NCBI GenBank assembly: GCA_037481695.1
Contig: JBBFLE010000014.1
Coordinates: 39,881 to 103,880, forward strand
DNA: 64,000 bases
Direction: 5' to 3'
From: a bacterium
Lineage (GTDB): Bacteria > Desulfobacterota > Desulfocorpusculales > Desulfocorpusculum
The notes under the pieces are model-generated. The model saw only the letters and a list, made by a program, of their open reading frames with translations, did no database searches and had not been told where the DNA came from. How positions within the stretch are numbered: position 1 is the first letter of the stretch; each line of letters opens with the position of its first letter. Of this stretch, positions 53,585 to 61,869 are shown piece by piece. A program made the translations under genes and the position numbers.

Positions 53585-55241
53585 ATCCCAGCCCCTTCAA
53601 TCGCCTTTGGATCTCATCGCTCTCATCTCTGGTGAGCCCTTCCCCCTGGATCCCGCCGGATTCCCAGGCATCGGAATAGGTGATGCGGTTTTCTCTCCAG
53701 AGTTCCTCCAGAAAAGCCTCCTGCAGCACTCTCCCATCCATGTCCCCCGGAATGGGAATCCCCAGCAAGGCCAGCAATGTGGGGGCAAGGTCTGTCATCT
53801 TGGCCTGGGAGAGGATTCCTCTTCTAACCCCAGGGCCCCAAAAAAGCACTATCCCATTCATACGGTGCCCGCCTGAGCGGTCAAAGCTTGGCTCCCACCA
53901 CCTGTTGGAGGTGAACTGTAGGAGACCGAAGGCCTGATGCCTCAGATCCTTGGGCATGAAGAAAAGATCAGGGGCATCTCCCAGCGCCGGGCCGCTGTAG
54001 AGCTCTTCCTTCCTGTACACCTTTTCCACAAGTGGAAGACCACTGTCAGGATTGCGAAGCTCCATGAGCCTGAGGGCGATCTCTTCCCTGAGCCTCTCAT
54101 ACTCTGGCCCAGGACTCACTCTTCCCAGGGGTTCCCGATCCTTAACATTAAGATATATGGGCCCCACGTTTCCATATGAATAAGCCAATGTCCTGGGCCA
54201 GTCCACGTCTTTGAAAGAGAGGAAAAACTGGTCCAAAAGTCTTCTTACCTGCCCTTTCCTCTCCCGGACCATGCTCCCTATGCCTTTCCTGAGTCCTGTT
54301 CTCATCAGCAGTCTATATACACTCCTGGGAGTAACCCCCAGCCCAAACATCCAGAGCTTCCCTCTGGCCATCAGGGAGGATTTGATCTTTAGATATCCCT
54401 CCTCCAGGAGCCATGTGTTCACATGAATGTAAGTGTCCAGCGGACCAGCCCCATGGTCGGACATGAGTACCAAGAAGGTATCGGGCGGTATGAGCTCCAG
54501 AAAGGAGGCCAGTATTCGGTCCAGTTTTTTGTATACCTCAAGTATGCCATCTGCCAGCCCTTCATTGTTCTCCTGGGCCTCCATATGCTTCCAAAGCCAA
54601 TGCTGGACCAAATCCGGTCCACGGAATACTACCATGAAGAAATCCCAGTCCAGCCTGCCCATGAGATATCGGGCAGCAGAGTACCTCATCTCTGTGAGTT
54701 CCAGGACCACTTTCAAGAAAGAAGCCTCTTGCCCAAGAGGATGAAACACCCCCTCCGGCCATATGGCATATCCCGGTACAGCCTTCATGAGCTCAGGCCC
54801 CAGCTCCGGGGGGTATGTAAAGATGGAGGCTCTGGGGGGAGTGAGCATGCCTGTGACCAGAAAACCGTTGACCTTTGCAGGCGGATAGGTCATGGGCACA
54901 TTGAGCACACCCACACTTTTTCCATAGTGGCTGAGTATTTCCCAAATAGGTGGAGCCTTTATAGATGTGGCGTCCAGAGGTACCATTTCATAGGTGCCCT
55001 GTTTCCTGCCTGCGAAATCATACATGCCGTGCTTGCCTGGATTCTTTCCCGTGGCAAAGGAACACCAGGCAGGAGCCGTGAAGGGGGGGATTGTGGAGGT
55101 AAGTTCGCCCCAGCAGCCTTCCTCCATGATCTTGGCGAAGGTGGGAAGCTTTCCTTGCTGAGCCCATGGTCTTATAAGATCAAAGGTGGCCCCATCCAGG
55201 CCTATGACCATGACTCTGGGTTTCTTTGGGACAGAATCCAC
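53577..55241 (-). CDS. Type I phosphodiesterase/nucleotide pyrophosphatase-like protein
   Basis: This 554-residue protein has metal-site motifs VMVIGLDGATFDLI, TAPAWCSFATGKNPGKHGM, VFRGPDLVQHWLW, and LVLMSDHGAGPLDTY, plus DLAPTLLALLGIPIPGDMDG. It is clearly related to the gene at 50916-52586 and likewise lacks a signal peptide. The frame extends to 55307, but a GTG at 55241 has GGAGG spaced 6 bases and starts just before the domain, so I prefer it. A second cysteine-containing variant of the nucleophile loop (AWCSF rather than AWTSF) suggests the two paralogues may differ in specificity. Confidence 0.85.
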   Translation of the reverse strand: MDSVPKKPRVMVIGLDGATFDLIRPWAQQGKLPTFAKIMEEGCWGELTSTIPPFTAPAWCSFATGKNPGKHGMYDFAGRKQGTYEMVPLDATSIKAPPIWEILSHYGKSVGVLNVPMTYPPAKVNGFLVTGMLTPPRASIFTYPPELGPELMKAVPGYAIWPEGVFHPLGQEASFLKVVLELTEMRYSAARYLMGRLDWDFFMVVFRGPDLVQHWLWKHMEAQENNEGLADGILEVYKKLDRILASFLELIPPDTFLVLMSDHGAGPLDTYIHVNTWLLEEGYLKIKSSLMARGKLWMFGLGVTPRSVYRLLMRTGLRKGIGSMVRERKGQVRRLLDQFFLSFKDVDWPRTLAYSYGNVGPIYLNVKDREPLGRVSPGPEYERLREEIALRLMELRNPDSGLPLVEKVYRKEELYSGPALGDAPDLFFMPKDLRHQAFGLLQFTSNRWWEPSFDRSGGHRMNGIVLFWGPGVRRGILSQAKMTDLAPTLLALLGIPIPGDMDGRVLQEAFLEELWRENRITYSDAWESGGIQGEGLTRDESDEIQRRLKGLGYV

Positions 55242-55353
55242 TGGCATCCTCCAAGAATTCATCTCAACAGGCTTAGGGAGCAAAGGCTGCCTCAAAAGCT
55301 TCAACACAAGCTTCCACAGACTGGATCGCCTGGCCTGCTTCCTTCACAGAGCC

Positions 55354-56373
55354 TCACCCAAGATCCCTGAACAGCAACTGTCTTACCACCCAAAAGGGCG
55401 GTACTCTTCTAAAGGAGCTTAGTCTGGCCCTCTCAGCAGCCAGCTTTGGGAACCGTAGCAGAGCCCATACCAGTGATGACAACGCAACCGGCACCATCCC
55501 CATTCCCAAGGCAACCCTCAGCGCCCTAGGCAGAGGGAGATGTAGAGGTTTAAGAACCATGTCCATCATTAGCAAAGGAAGCAGAAGGCAAAACTCGGCT
55601 GAGCTGCAGTTTCTCCAGAAAGCCATGAGTCTGTTGGTGCTGGCCGTCAAGGCCTTCTTCAACTCCGCTTTTCCCGGCACAGCGCTGGCACGCTGGTCAT
55701 GAAATACCACGGAACGGCTCGAGAGAAACACCTTGTGCCCAGAGCACCAAACCCTGAGGCCAAGATCTACATCCTCGCAATAGGCTCCAAAGCTCTCCTC
55801 AAATACGTACCCGTACTGCTCCAGGACCGAGCGCCGCATGAGAAAGGCCCCCCCTGTGAGCCCAAGGGTGGGCTTGTCTTTTTGGGCAGGGCTTGCGGCC
55901 ATGTACCGGTAACTACCCGTGGGCCCCAGGTCATAGAACCAAACCCGGGTGGGTTGGCCTCGCAGATCCCTTTTCTGGAATTCCTTTGTCCATGGCATTA
56001 AGGTGCAGGAATGGCAGACCCACCTCTCATCTCCCATTTCCAGACACTCCACCAAGGCCTCCAGCCAATGCTGGTGCACCACCGTGTCCTGGTTCAGGAA
56101 ACCTATGTATTTTCCCTTGGAAAGCCTGGCCCCCTCATTGCAACCTTTGGCAAATCCAAGATTTCTTCCCATTTCCACAAGCCTGACCTGGGGATAAGTT
56201 TTTCTGACCCAATGGCTTGTGCCGTCGCTGGAGCCATTGTCTATGAGGATCACCTCCACATGTTCCATGGGATAGGTTTGATGAAAAAGAGAATCCAGGC
56301 AAGGCTCCAGATACTCTCTACCGTTGTAGCTCACGATGACCAAGCTGACGGAGGCCCCTGAGCAGGAGACCAT
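55354..56373 (-). CDS. GT2 glycosyltransferase, rhamnosyltransferase-like
   Basis: This 339-residue protein has a GT-A domain beginning VSLVIVSYNGREYLEPCLDSL, then VILIDNGSSDGT, NLGFAKGCNEGARLSKG, YIGFLNQDTVVH in place of the D-x-D strand, LTGGAFLMRRSV and FGAYCEDVDLGLRVW. The N-Q-D and CEDVDL pattern is common in the dTDP-rhamnosyl-type GT2 group. A helical or membrane-associated C-terminus follows. The ATG overlaps the stop of the gene upstream (TGATG). Confidence 0.9.
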   Translation of the reverse strand: MVSCSGASVSLVIVSYNGREYLEPCLDSLFHQTYPMEHVEVILIDNGSSDGTSHWVRKTYPQVRLVEMGRNLGFAKGCNEGARLSKGKYIGFLNQDTVVHQHWLEALVECLEMGDERWVCHSCTLMPWTKEFQKRDLRGQPTRVWFYDLGPTGSYRYMAASPAQKDKPTLGLTGGAFLMRRSVLEQYGYVFEESFGAYCEDVDLGLRVWCSGHKVFLSSRSVVFHDQRASAVPGKAELKKALTASTNRLMAFWRNCSSAEFCLLLPLLMMDMVLKPLHLPLPRALRVALGMGMVPVALSSLVWALLRFPKLAAERARLSSFRRVPPFWVVRQLLFRDLG

Positions 56374-57554
56374 CAATCCCTCCACCAGCTCTTGAAAATG
56401 GCCTTGAGAAAACCCCAGCCATAAAGCAGGCCCGGTGGCTTCTTGGAAGAACCGGATATTCGTCCGGTTACGGTGACAGGCACTTCTTTGACCCGGAATC
56501 CTTTTTTGATGGCCTCGATGAGAATCTCTGTTGTATGAAACTGATCCTGCTCCAGCCTGAGCCTGGAGAGACACTCTGTTTTTATGGCTCTGAAGGCATT
56601 GGAACAATCGGTGATTTTTCTTCTCATCAATATGCTGATGAGGGTGTTGAAAATCACTATTCCTATCCTGCGCAGCAGATCTATCCCATAGTGCTTTCCC
56701 AGCACCCGAGACCCGCACACAAAGTCTGCTTCGTCTCTCAGGATGGGCTCCAGCAGTCTTTGAATTTCCTCGGGCTGATGTTGGCCGTCGGCATCCATGG
56801 TGACCACGATTTCCGCTGAGTCCTGAACTGCCACAGCATATCCCACCCTGAGGGCAGCCCCACCACCTCTGTTTATGGGATGGATTATGACCGGGAAACC
56901 AGCCGCCCTTGCCACCTCCGCTGTCTTGTCCGTGGCCCCGTCCACCACCACCAAGACCCTTATGCTCTTGCCTTGAATCTCAGAGGGGATTCTGCCCAGG
57001 ATCAGGGGAAGGTTCTCGGCCTCGTTGAAAGCGGGTATCACAACCAGGATGCATTTGCTGAAACTAGGCCTTTCCTCTTGGGCTCGAAAACGATCCATGG
57101 CCAGAGCAGACACCAGTCTGGTGAGCTGGCGGTCGCTGGTGCTTTGTTTGGCCATGAGTCTTAGAACCAACACAAAGAGCACAAAGTTAGAAGCAATGAC
57201 AACAGAAAGCAACCTGCCCGATTTCACGCCATACCTTCCGGCCAGCAGGTAGGAGATTTCGTTGAAGATTCCTGGGTACAGAGAAAGGAGAATAGATCCC
57301 CCTGAAAGCAAGGCAGATATAGCCAGGTCCGTCTTGGTGAACCTGCCACCCTTAAATCTCCAGAGGGCAAAGAGCATTACCCCAAGACCGAACAAGATTC
57401 CGCTTATTCTTATGCTGCTCAAATACCTTCCCTCTCCGGGACAGTCCAGATCCGAATTCCACCCAAGCTGAATTTGAAAACCATGGAAAACCAGGCTCGT
57501 AGGAAAAATATACAGTAACCCAAGTATTATTTCGTAGAGCCTAAGGAGAAGCAA
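56373..57554 (-). CDS. GT2 glycosyltransferase with N-terminal DUF2304-like membrane domain
   Basis: In this 393-residue protein the first 140 residues hold four to five membrane segments resembling DUF2304/flippase-like helices. The rest is a DPM1-like GT-A domain: ILVVIPAFNEAENLPLI, VLVVVDGATDKT, NRGGGAALRVGYAV, VVTMDADGQHQPEEI with the D-x-D, and DCSNAFRAIK. It probably makes a polyprenyl-phosphate sugar and may help flip it, supplying the GT-C enzymes of the locus. The start is probably TTG. It is the first gene of the minus arm, 84 bases after the succinate/fumarate operon. Confidence 0.87.
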   Translation of the reverse strand: MLLLRLYEIILGLLYIFPTSLVFHGFQIQLGWNSDLDCPGEGRYLSSIRISGILFGLGVMLFALWRFKGGRFTKTDLAISALLSGGSILLSLYPGIFNEISYLLAGRYGVKSGRLLSVVIASNFVLFVLVLRLMAKQSTSDRQLTRLVSALAMDRFRAQEERPSFSKCILVVIPAFNEAENLPLILGRIPSEIQGKSIRVLVVVDGATDKTAEVARAAGFPVIIHPINRGGGAALRVGYAVAVQDSAEIVVTMDADGQHQPEEIQRLLEPILRDEADFVCGSRVLGKHYGIDLLRRIGIVIFNTLISILMRRKITDCSNAFRAIKTECLSRLRLEQDQFHTTEILIEAIKKGFRVKEVPVTVTGRISGSSKKPPGLLYGWGFLKAIFKSWWRD

Positions 57555-57638
57555 GGGGAAGCAGCCGGATTTACCAGGAGGCCTGGGGGCTTGCCACTGA
57601 GCCAGATCTATCCAAGCCCAAGATCCGCTTTGGTTTTC

Positions 57639-58379
57639 TCAGGTTTCCCTATGTTTTTTTGTCTGAGCAGCCTTGGCCAAAGCCACATAGTGGGCCACGT
57701 CTATTTCCTTTGGACACACCTGGGAGCATGCCCTGGAGGTATGACAGTGGCGAACCCCTTCAGGCCCGTGGAGCACACTTAGCCTCTGTTCTGTAGCAGC
57801 CTCTCTGGGATCCAGGACTCTGACCATGGAAGCCATTATGGCATTGGGTCCCAGGAAGTTCTTGGGGCCACTCATGCAGGCCGTGGCACAACAAAAGCAG
57901 TTGATGCACCTGGTGGCCTCCAGATAAGATTCCATTTCCTGAGGTGCTATCCTGTACTCAGCGGTCCCGTAGAGGTTTTCCTTTCTTTTCATGATGTAGG
58001 GCTTTAGACTCTCGACCCTGCCATAGGCAGGTTCCAGATCCACTATGAGATCCCTGACCACAGGGCCCACGCTGATGGGTTCTATGAAAAACTGGTTTAT
58101 CCCAAAGAGCTTCACAGCATTGGCCACAAGTAGCTCGCATGCCAAAAGGGGCTTGCCGTTTACTTTGACAGCGCAACTCCCACACTGGCCGTGCTCGCAT
58201 GAGGAGTTCCAGGCTAAGGAAGGATCCTGCTCCATGTTGATCTTTCTAAATAGATCCGTGAGCCTCAATATGCCTCCGGCCTGAAGCCTGTACTGCTGGG
58301 TCCATCTTTTTTTTGTGGAGGGATCATATCTGAGGATCTTCATTGTGATTTCATAAGAGTCACTCATGGGCTTGTACAC
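57639..58379 (-). CDS. sdhB: Succinate dehydrogenase/fumarate reductase iron-sulfur subunit
   Basis: This 246-residue protein carries the [2Fe-2S] motif SSCEHGQCGSCAVKVNG with a fourth cysteine in LLAC, then CINCFCCATAC and CHTSRACSQVCPKEID for the [4Fe-4S] and [3Fe-4S]-type clusters. It passes electrons between the flavoprotein and quinone at the membrane. The start is uncertain among GTG 58379 and ATGs at 58367 and 58343. It is the last gene of the six-gene operon beginning at 63843. Sequence alone does not decide whether succinate oxidation or fumarate reduction is the physiological direction. Confidence 0.95.
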   Translation of the reverse strand: MYKPMSDSYEITMKILRYDPSTKKRWTQQYRLQAGGILRLTDLFRKINMEQDPSLAWNSSCEHGQCGSCAVKVNGKPLLACELLVANAVKLFGINQFFIEPISVGPVVRDLIVDLEPAYGRVESLKPYIMKRKENLYGTAEYRIAPQEMESYLEATRCINCFCCATACMSGPKNFLGPNAIMASMVRVLDPREAATEQRLSVLHGPEGVRHCHTSRACSQVCPKEIDVAHYVALAKAAQTKKHRET

Positions 58380-58432
58380 TCTCCCCTTGGCTTAATGCTG
58401 AACGAATATGGGATCTGCTCTCAGGGCCAGAC

Positions 58433-60223
58433 TCAGTACTTCCTCTCTATCATCCCGAACTTTTCAGCGTGTGGACCTCCTTCATTGAAAAGGCTCATGT
58501 CCACGGGCTTTTTTTCTATTTTTACCTTGCCAAATTCTTCCATATACAATAGGCTGTGGCTGTCCAGATCAGGGCTCCTTTGTGGGTAATCTTCTCTGAA
58601 GTGGCCTCCCCTGGAGTCTTTTCTGTGGAGTGCGCCTGTTGCTATGAGCATGGCTGAAGTCAAGAGATTGTCCAGCTCCCATCTTTCCACCAGCTCCTGG
58701 TTCATGGCCAGATCCCTGGTCACCAAAGCTATTTCCATTGCCTGGGCCTTTAGCTCGGCGATCTGAGTTACGGCCTCTCTGAGACCCCCCTCCACACGAA
58801 AAACACCCACCTTCTCGGTCATGAGCGCCCTTAGTTTCTCCCTGACATCCCCCACCTTGGCCTGCCCTTTTGTCTGCAGATAGGCTGCGAATGTCTGGAA
58901 GGTATTTTCGCCTATGTCTCCACAGAGCTCTGGAAGTTCTCCTTCCAGGTATTCCAAGGCCTTTTGTCCTGCAAACCTACCCATGGTTATGAGTTCCAGC
59001 AAGGAGTTGGTACCTAGCCTGTTGAAGCCGTGAAAACTGGCGCAGGCACACTCGCCCACTGCAAAGAGCCCTGGTACTGTCTTTTGGGGGTCTCTCAAGA
59101 CTTCCCCATCAGAATTGGTTGGAACACCACCCATGTGGTAATGGTTGCTGGGCCTTATGGGACAGAGCTCCTTCCTGGAGTCCACGTTTACGAACTTCTT
59201 AAAAAAACTTGCCACCTCTGGTATCTGCGTCCTGTGCACATGCTCTGGTAGGTGTCTCAGGTCTATCCAGACGTGCTCTATTGAGTGATCTTGATTGAAC
59301 ACTCCCTTTCCTTCCCTGATCTCTGTCTCGATGGCCCTGGCCACCAGGTCCCTGGGGGCCAGTTCCCTCATCTTGGGAGCGTATTTTTCCATGAAGGCTT
59401 CCAGGTCCCGGTTGCGAAGAATTCCACCCACGGATCTGAGGGTTTCACTGGCCAGTATGCCCGGGCCCACTATGCCAGTGGGGTGGAATTGCACGGCCTC
59501 TGGATCCATAACAGGAAGACCTGCCTGCACGGCCAGGGAAAGATGATCTCCTGTGTTCTGTCGGCAATTAGTGGTCACCTTGAAGACCTGACCGCATCCG
59601 CCCATGGCCAAGACAACGGCCTTGGCCTTTATTGCCACAAATTCACCGCTTTTCTGGCAGAAAACCATGGCACCTGCGCAACGCTCTCCTGAGAAAAGGA
59701 GCTCTGTGGCCATAGACTGGTGAATGAAAGAGATTCCTCCCCTCAGGACTTCTCCCCATAGGGTATCCATGATCCCCTTGCCAGTGCGATCCGCCTCGAA
59801 AACAGCTCTGTATGCAGAGGCCTCTCCAAAGTTAATCGTGTGGCCGCCGAAGGTGCGCTTTGCCAGCCTGCCGTCCATATCTCTACTGAAGTGCATTCCC
59901 CTGTTCTCAAGCCACAGAATCTCATCCCAGCCGGCCTCCACTATCTTGCGCACCACATTCTGGTCGGCCATGCAATCAGAGCCTTTCCAGGTGTCAAACA
60001 TATGGTACACAGGCTTGTCCACAGGGTCCTTGGGATCCACTGCTGCCAGCCCTCCCTGAGCAGTGCTGGTGTGAGATTTTTGCGGGTGGGCCACCTTTGT
60101 TATTGCCACAACCTTAGTACCCGGCCTCTTTTCAAGCACCTCGGCCGCACACCTGAGCCCTGCTCCACCTGCCCCCAGGATCAGAAGATCACATGATATG
60201 GTCTTGGAGAGCCTAAGTTTCAC
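58433..60223 (-). CDS. sdhA: Succinate dehydrogenase/fumarate reductase flavoprotein subunit
   Basis: This 596-residue protein has the FAD-binding LLILGAGGAGLRCA, the covalent-FAD histidine at residue 51 in HTSTAQGG, FHPTGIVGPG, the substrate-site HYHMGGVPTNSDG, GTNSLLELITMGR and RGGHFREDYPQR. It interconverts succinate and fumarate on the cytoplasmic or exposed face of the complex. The start overlaps the anchor gene stop (ATGA). The reading direction of the reaction is not visible; menaquinone-linked anaerobes use both. Confidence 0.95.
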   Translation of the reverse strand: MKLRLSKTISCDLLILGAGGAGLRCAAEVLEKRPGTKVVAITKVAHPQKSHTSTAQGGLAAVDPKDPVDKPVYHMFDTWKGSDCMADQNVVRKIVEAGWDEILWLENRGMHFSRDMDGRLAKRTFGGHTINFGEASAYRAVFEADRTGKGIMDTLWGEVLRGGISFIHQSMATELLFSGERCAGAMVFCQKSGEFVAIKAKAVVLAMGGCGQVFKVTTNCRQNTGDHLSLAVQAGLPVMDPEAVQFHPTGIVGPGILASETLRSVGGILRNRDLEAFMEKYAPKMRELAPRDLVARAIETEIREGKGVFNQDHSIEHVWIDLRHLPEHVHRTQIPEVASFFKKFVNVDSRKELCPIRPSNHYHMGGVPTNSDGEVLRDPQKTVPGLFAVGECACASFHGFNRLGTNSLLELITMGRFAGQKALEYLEGELPELCGDIGENTFQTFAAYLQTKGQAKVGDVREKLRALMTEKVGVFRVEGGLREAVTQIAELKAQAMEIALVTRDLAMNQELVERWELDNLLTSAMLIATGALHRKDSRGGHFREDYPQRSPDLDSHSLLYMEEFGKVKIEKKPVDMSLFNEGGPHAEKFGMIERKY

Positions 60224-61062
60224 CCTGCGGATCCCCCTTTCACTGCCAAAAGCACCCCTAAGCCTGTGTAGCCCAGTAGAATCGCCAAGGCAGCCAGCAA
60301 AACGCCCAAGCCAAACCTTGCTGCCTTTGAGCCCACGTAATCACCCAACACCGAAAAAACCCCATAACTGCCATGGAAGACAACTCCCATGAGCAGTAAT
60401 AGATCCACCCCCTTGATGAAATCACTCTCAAGCCTCTGGAGCACCGCCTGGGAGTCATGTCCTACGGAGAAATTCAAGTGCATGAAGAACATATGGGCAG
60501 GAATCAGCACCAAGAGAAATGCTCCTGAGATCCTCTGGAGCCTCCATCCCAGCCTCTGGGGCTTTCTCCAGAATCGGCAACAGGCTCCCATTGCCGCAAA
60601 CACTGCAAATATGAGGGCTCCAAGCCAGAACAAGGCCGGTGAAATCCACTGATCCCCTCTTAGCATGGCCCATCCCAGAAGGACAATGTAAGTTAAGCTC
60701 AGGCAGGCCACCCAACGGATCATGCTCCGGTCGTCTCTTACTGCGAAGCCCTCATACAATATCAATCTTCCCCCGTTTAGGGCGTGAAATACCACGGGCA
60801 AAGCCAGAAGCCACTCCAAGAATGCCAGTACAAAAAAGCCGAAGATCCTCATCTTGGCGTCATAGGAAGGCGGGTTGGTCAGGCTTGAGAGGGTCCATAT
60901 ATGGGCAGCCAGAAAAAGAAAAAGAATCAGGCCGCTCAAACGGTGACACCAGCTCAAGACAAACGGCAGGCCTCTGACTCTGATGGTGTTGGACAATAAA
61001 GGGAAAAAACTGGTTACTCCGGAAAGAAAACTCCGTGTTTGCAAACCCAGCTCCTGACTCAT
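60220..61062 (-). CDS. sdhC: Succinate/fumarate complex membrane anchor, fused SdhC-SdhD
   Basis: This 280-residue protein appears to be two anchor modules in one chain. The first half has SWCHRLSGLILFLFLAAHIW and VVFHALNGGRLILYEG, the pattern of an SdhC cytochrome b. The second has RLQRISGAFLLVLIPAHMFFMH and VVFHGSYGVFSVLGDY, the same pattern again. Each has two histidines placed as heme ligands, so one or two hemes b are possible. About 8 membrane segments in all. It overlaps both neighbours by four bases. It carries electrons between the iron-sulfur subunit and the quinone pool. Confidence 0.88.
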   Translation of the reverse strand: MSQELGLQTRSFLSGVTSFFPLLSNTIRVRGLPFVLSWCHRLSGLILFLFLAAHIWTLSSLTNPPSYDAKMRIFGFFVLAFLEWLLALPVVFHALNGGRLILYEGFAVRDDRSMIRWVACLSLTYIVLLGWAMLRGDQWISPALFWLGALIFAVFAAMGACCRFWRKPQRLGWRLQRISGAFLLVLIPAHMFFMHLNFSVGHDSQAVLQRLESDFIKGVDLLLLMGVVFHGSYGVFSVLGDYVGSKAARFGLGVLLAALAILLGYTGLGVLLAVKGGSAG

Positions 61063-61850
61063 TCAAGCCTCCCCTTTTGTTTCGGAGGCTCTTGCCCCCC
61101 TTGGGACAGATCATCCCTAAGCAGGCTCTTTCTGGCATTCTGCTCACCCAGATAACTCAAGAATCTTTCCATGGCTTCCTCTATGTGAATTCTTACCATT
61201 TCCTCCAGTTCTTTCTCCCTTCTTAAGTCCTTGGAACAAAAGATACCGAGTATTTTTTCATGTATGGAAAGGGAACGAGCCAGGTCTTCCTGGTAATACT
61301 GGTAGGAGAATCGGTACCAGAGGGCATGGGTTCGAAGATCCTTTAGCAGCCCCACCAGAAGTTGATTTCCGCAGGCCTTTATGAAAGTCTCATGGAAAAT
61401 CCTGTGATGTTCCCAGTAAGACTTAGCGTCTCTGGCCTCCACAGCCCCCCTCATCCTTTGAAGGCATTGTTCCATCTCAAGCATCTCATGTTCTGTCAGC
61501 CTGCTCAGAGCTTCCTTGGCGGCCAACCCCTCCAACACTGCCCGCACAGGGAAATTCTCTTCAATGTCTTTGCTGCTAATGGATCTGACAAAGGCCCCCT
61601 TTCTGGGGACTATCTCCACAAGGCCTTTTTTCTCCAGTTCTCTCAGGGCTTCCCTTATGGGAGAACGGCTTATGCCGAATTTCTCTTTCAGCTCTGCTTC
61701 CACCAATTGCTGTCCTGCGCTCAGGGATCCTTCCAAGATGGCCTCTTTGAGCACACGGGAGAGTTCTTCTGCCAATGAAATGGGCCTAAGCCTGGTGCTT
61801 TTCAGTCTCTCTGCCAGGCTGCTATGGGATCTTTCCCTTGTCCTCATCAC
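61059..61850 (-). CDS. GntR-family transcriptional regulator, FadR/FCD type
   Basis: This 263-residue protein has an N-terminal winged helix with GQQLVEAELKEKFGISRSPIREALRELEKKGLVEIVPRKGAFV and an all-helical FCD effector domain with likely metal-binding residues in HHRIFHETFI. It should bind a short palindrome and respond to a carboxylic acid. It is encoded inside the operon it probably controls. A perfect 13-base palindrome next to the operon promoter (63865-63877) is a plausible target. The start is GTG 61850 or ATG 61847. Confidence 0.92.
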   Translation of the reverse strand: MMRTRERSHSSLAERLKSTRLRPISLAEELSRVLKEAILEGSLSAGQQLVEAELKEKFGISRSPIREALRELEKKGLVEIVPRKGAFVRSISSKDIEENFPVRAVLEGLAAKEALSRLTEHEMLEMEQCLQRMRGAVEARDAKSYWEHHRIFHETFIKACGNQLLVGLLKDLRTHALWYRFSYQYYQEDLARSLSIHEKILGIFCSKDLRREKELEEMVRIHIEEAMERFLSYLGEQNARKSLLRDDLSQGGQEPPKQKGRLE

Positions 61851-61869
61851 CTGGGATTTTGGGCTAGTG

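Noticed and set aside
54423..55370. A 315-codon plus-strand frame opposite a phosphodiesterase gene
   Set aside because: It lies antisense to a protein with clear metal-site motifs and has no family features; the similar 292-codon frame at 51207-52085 was rejected for the same reason.
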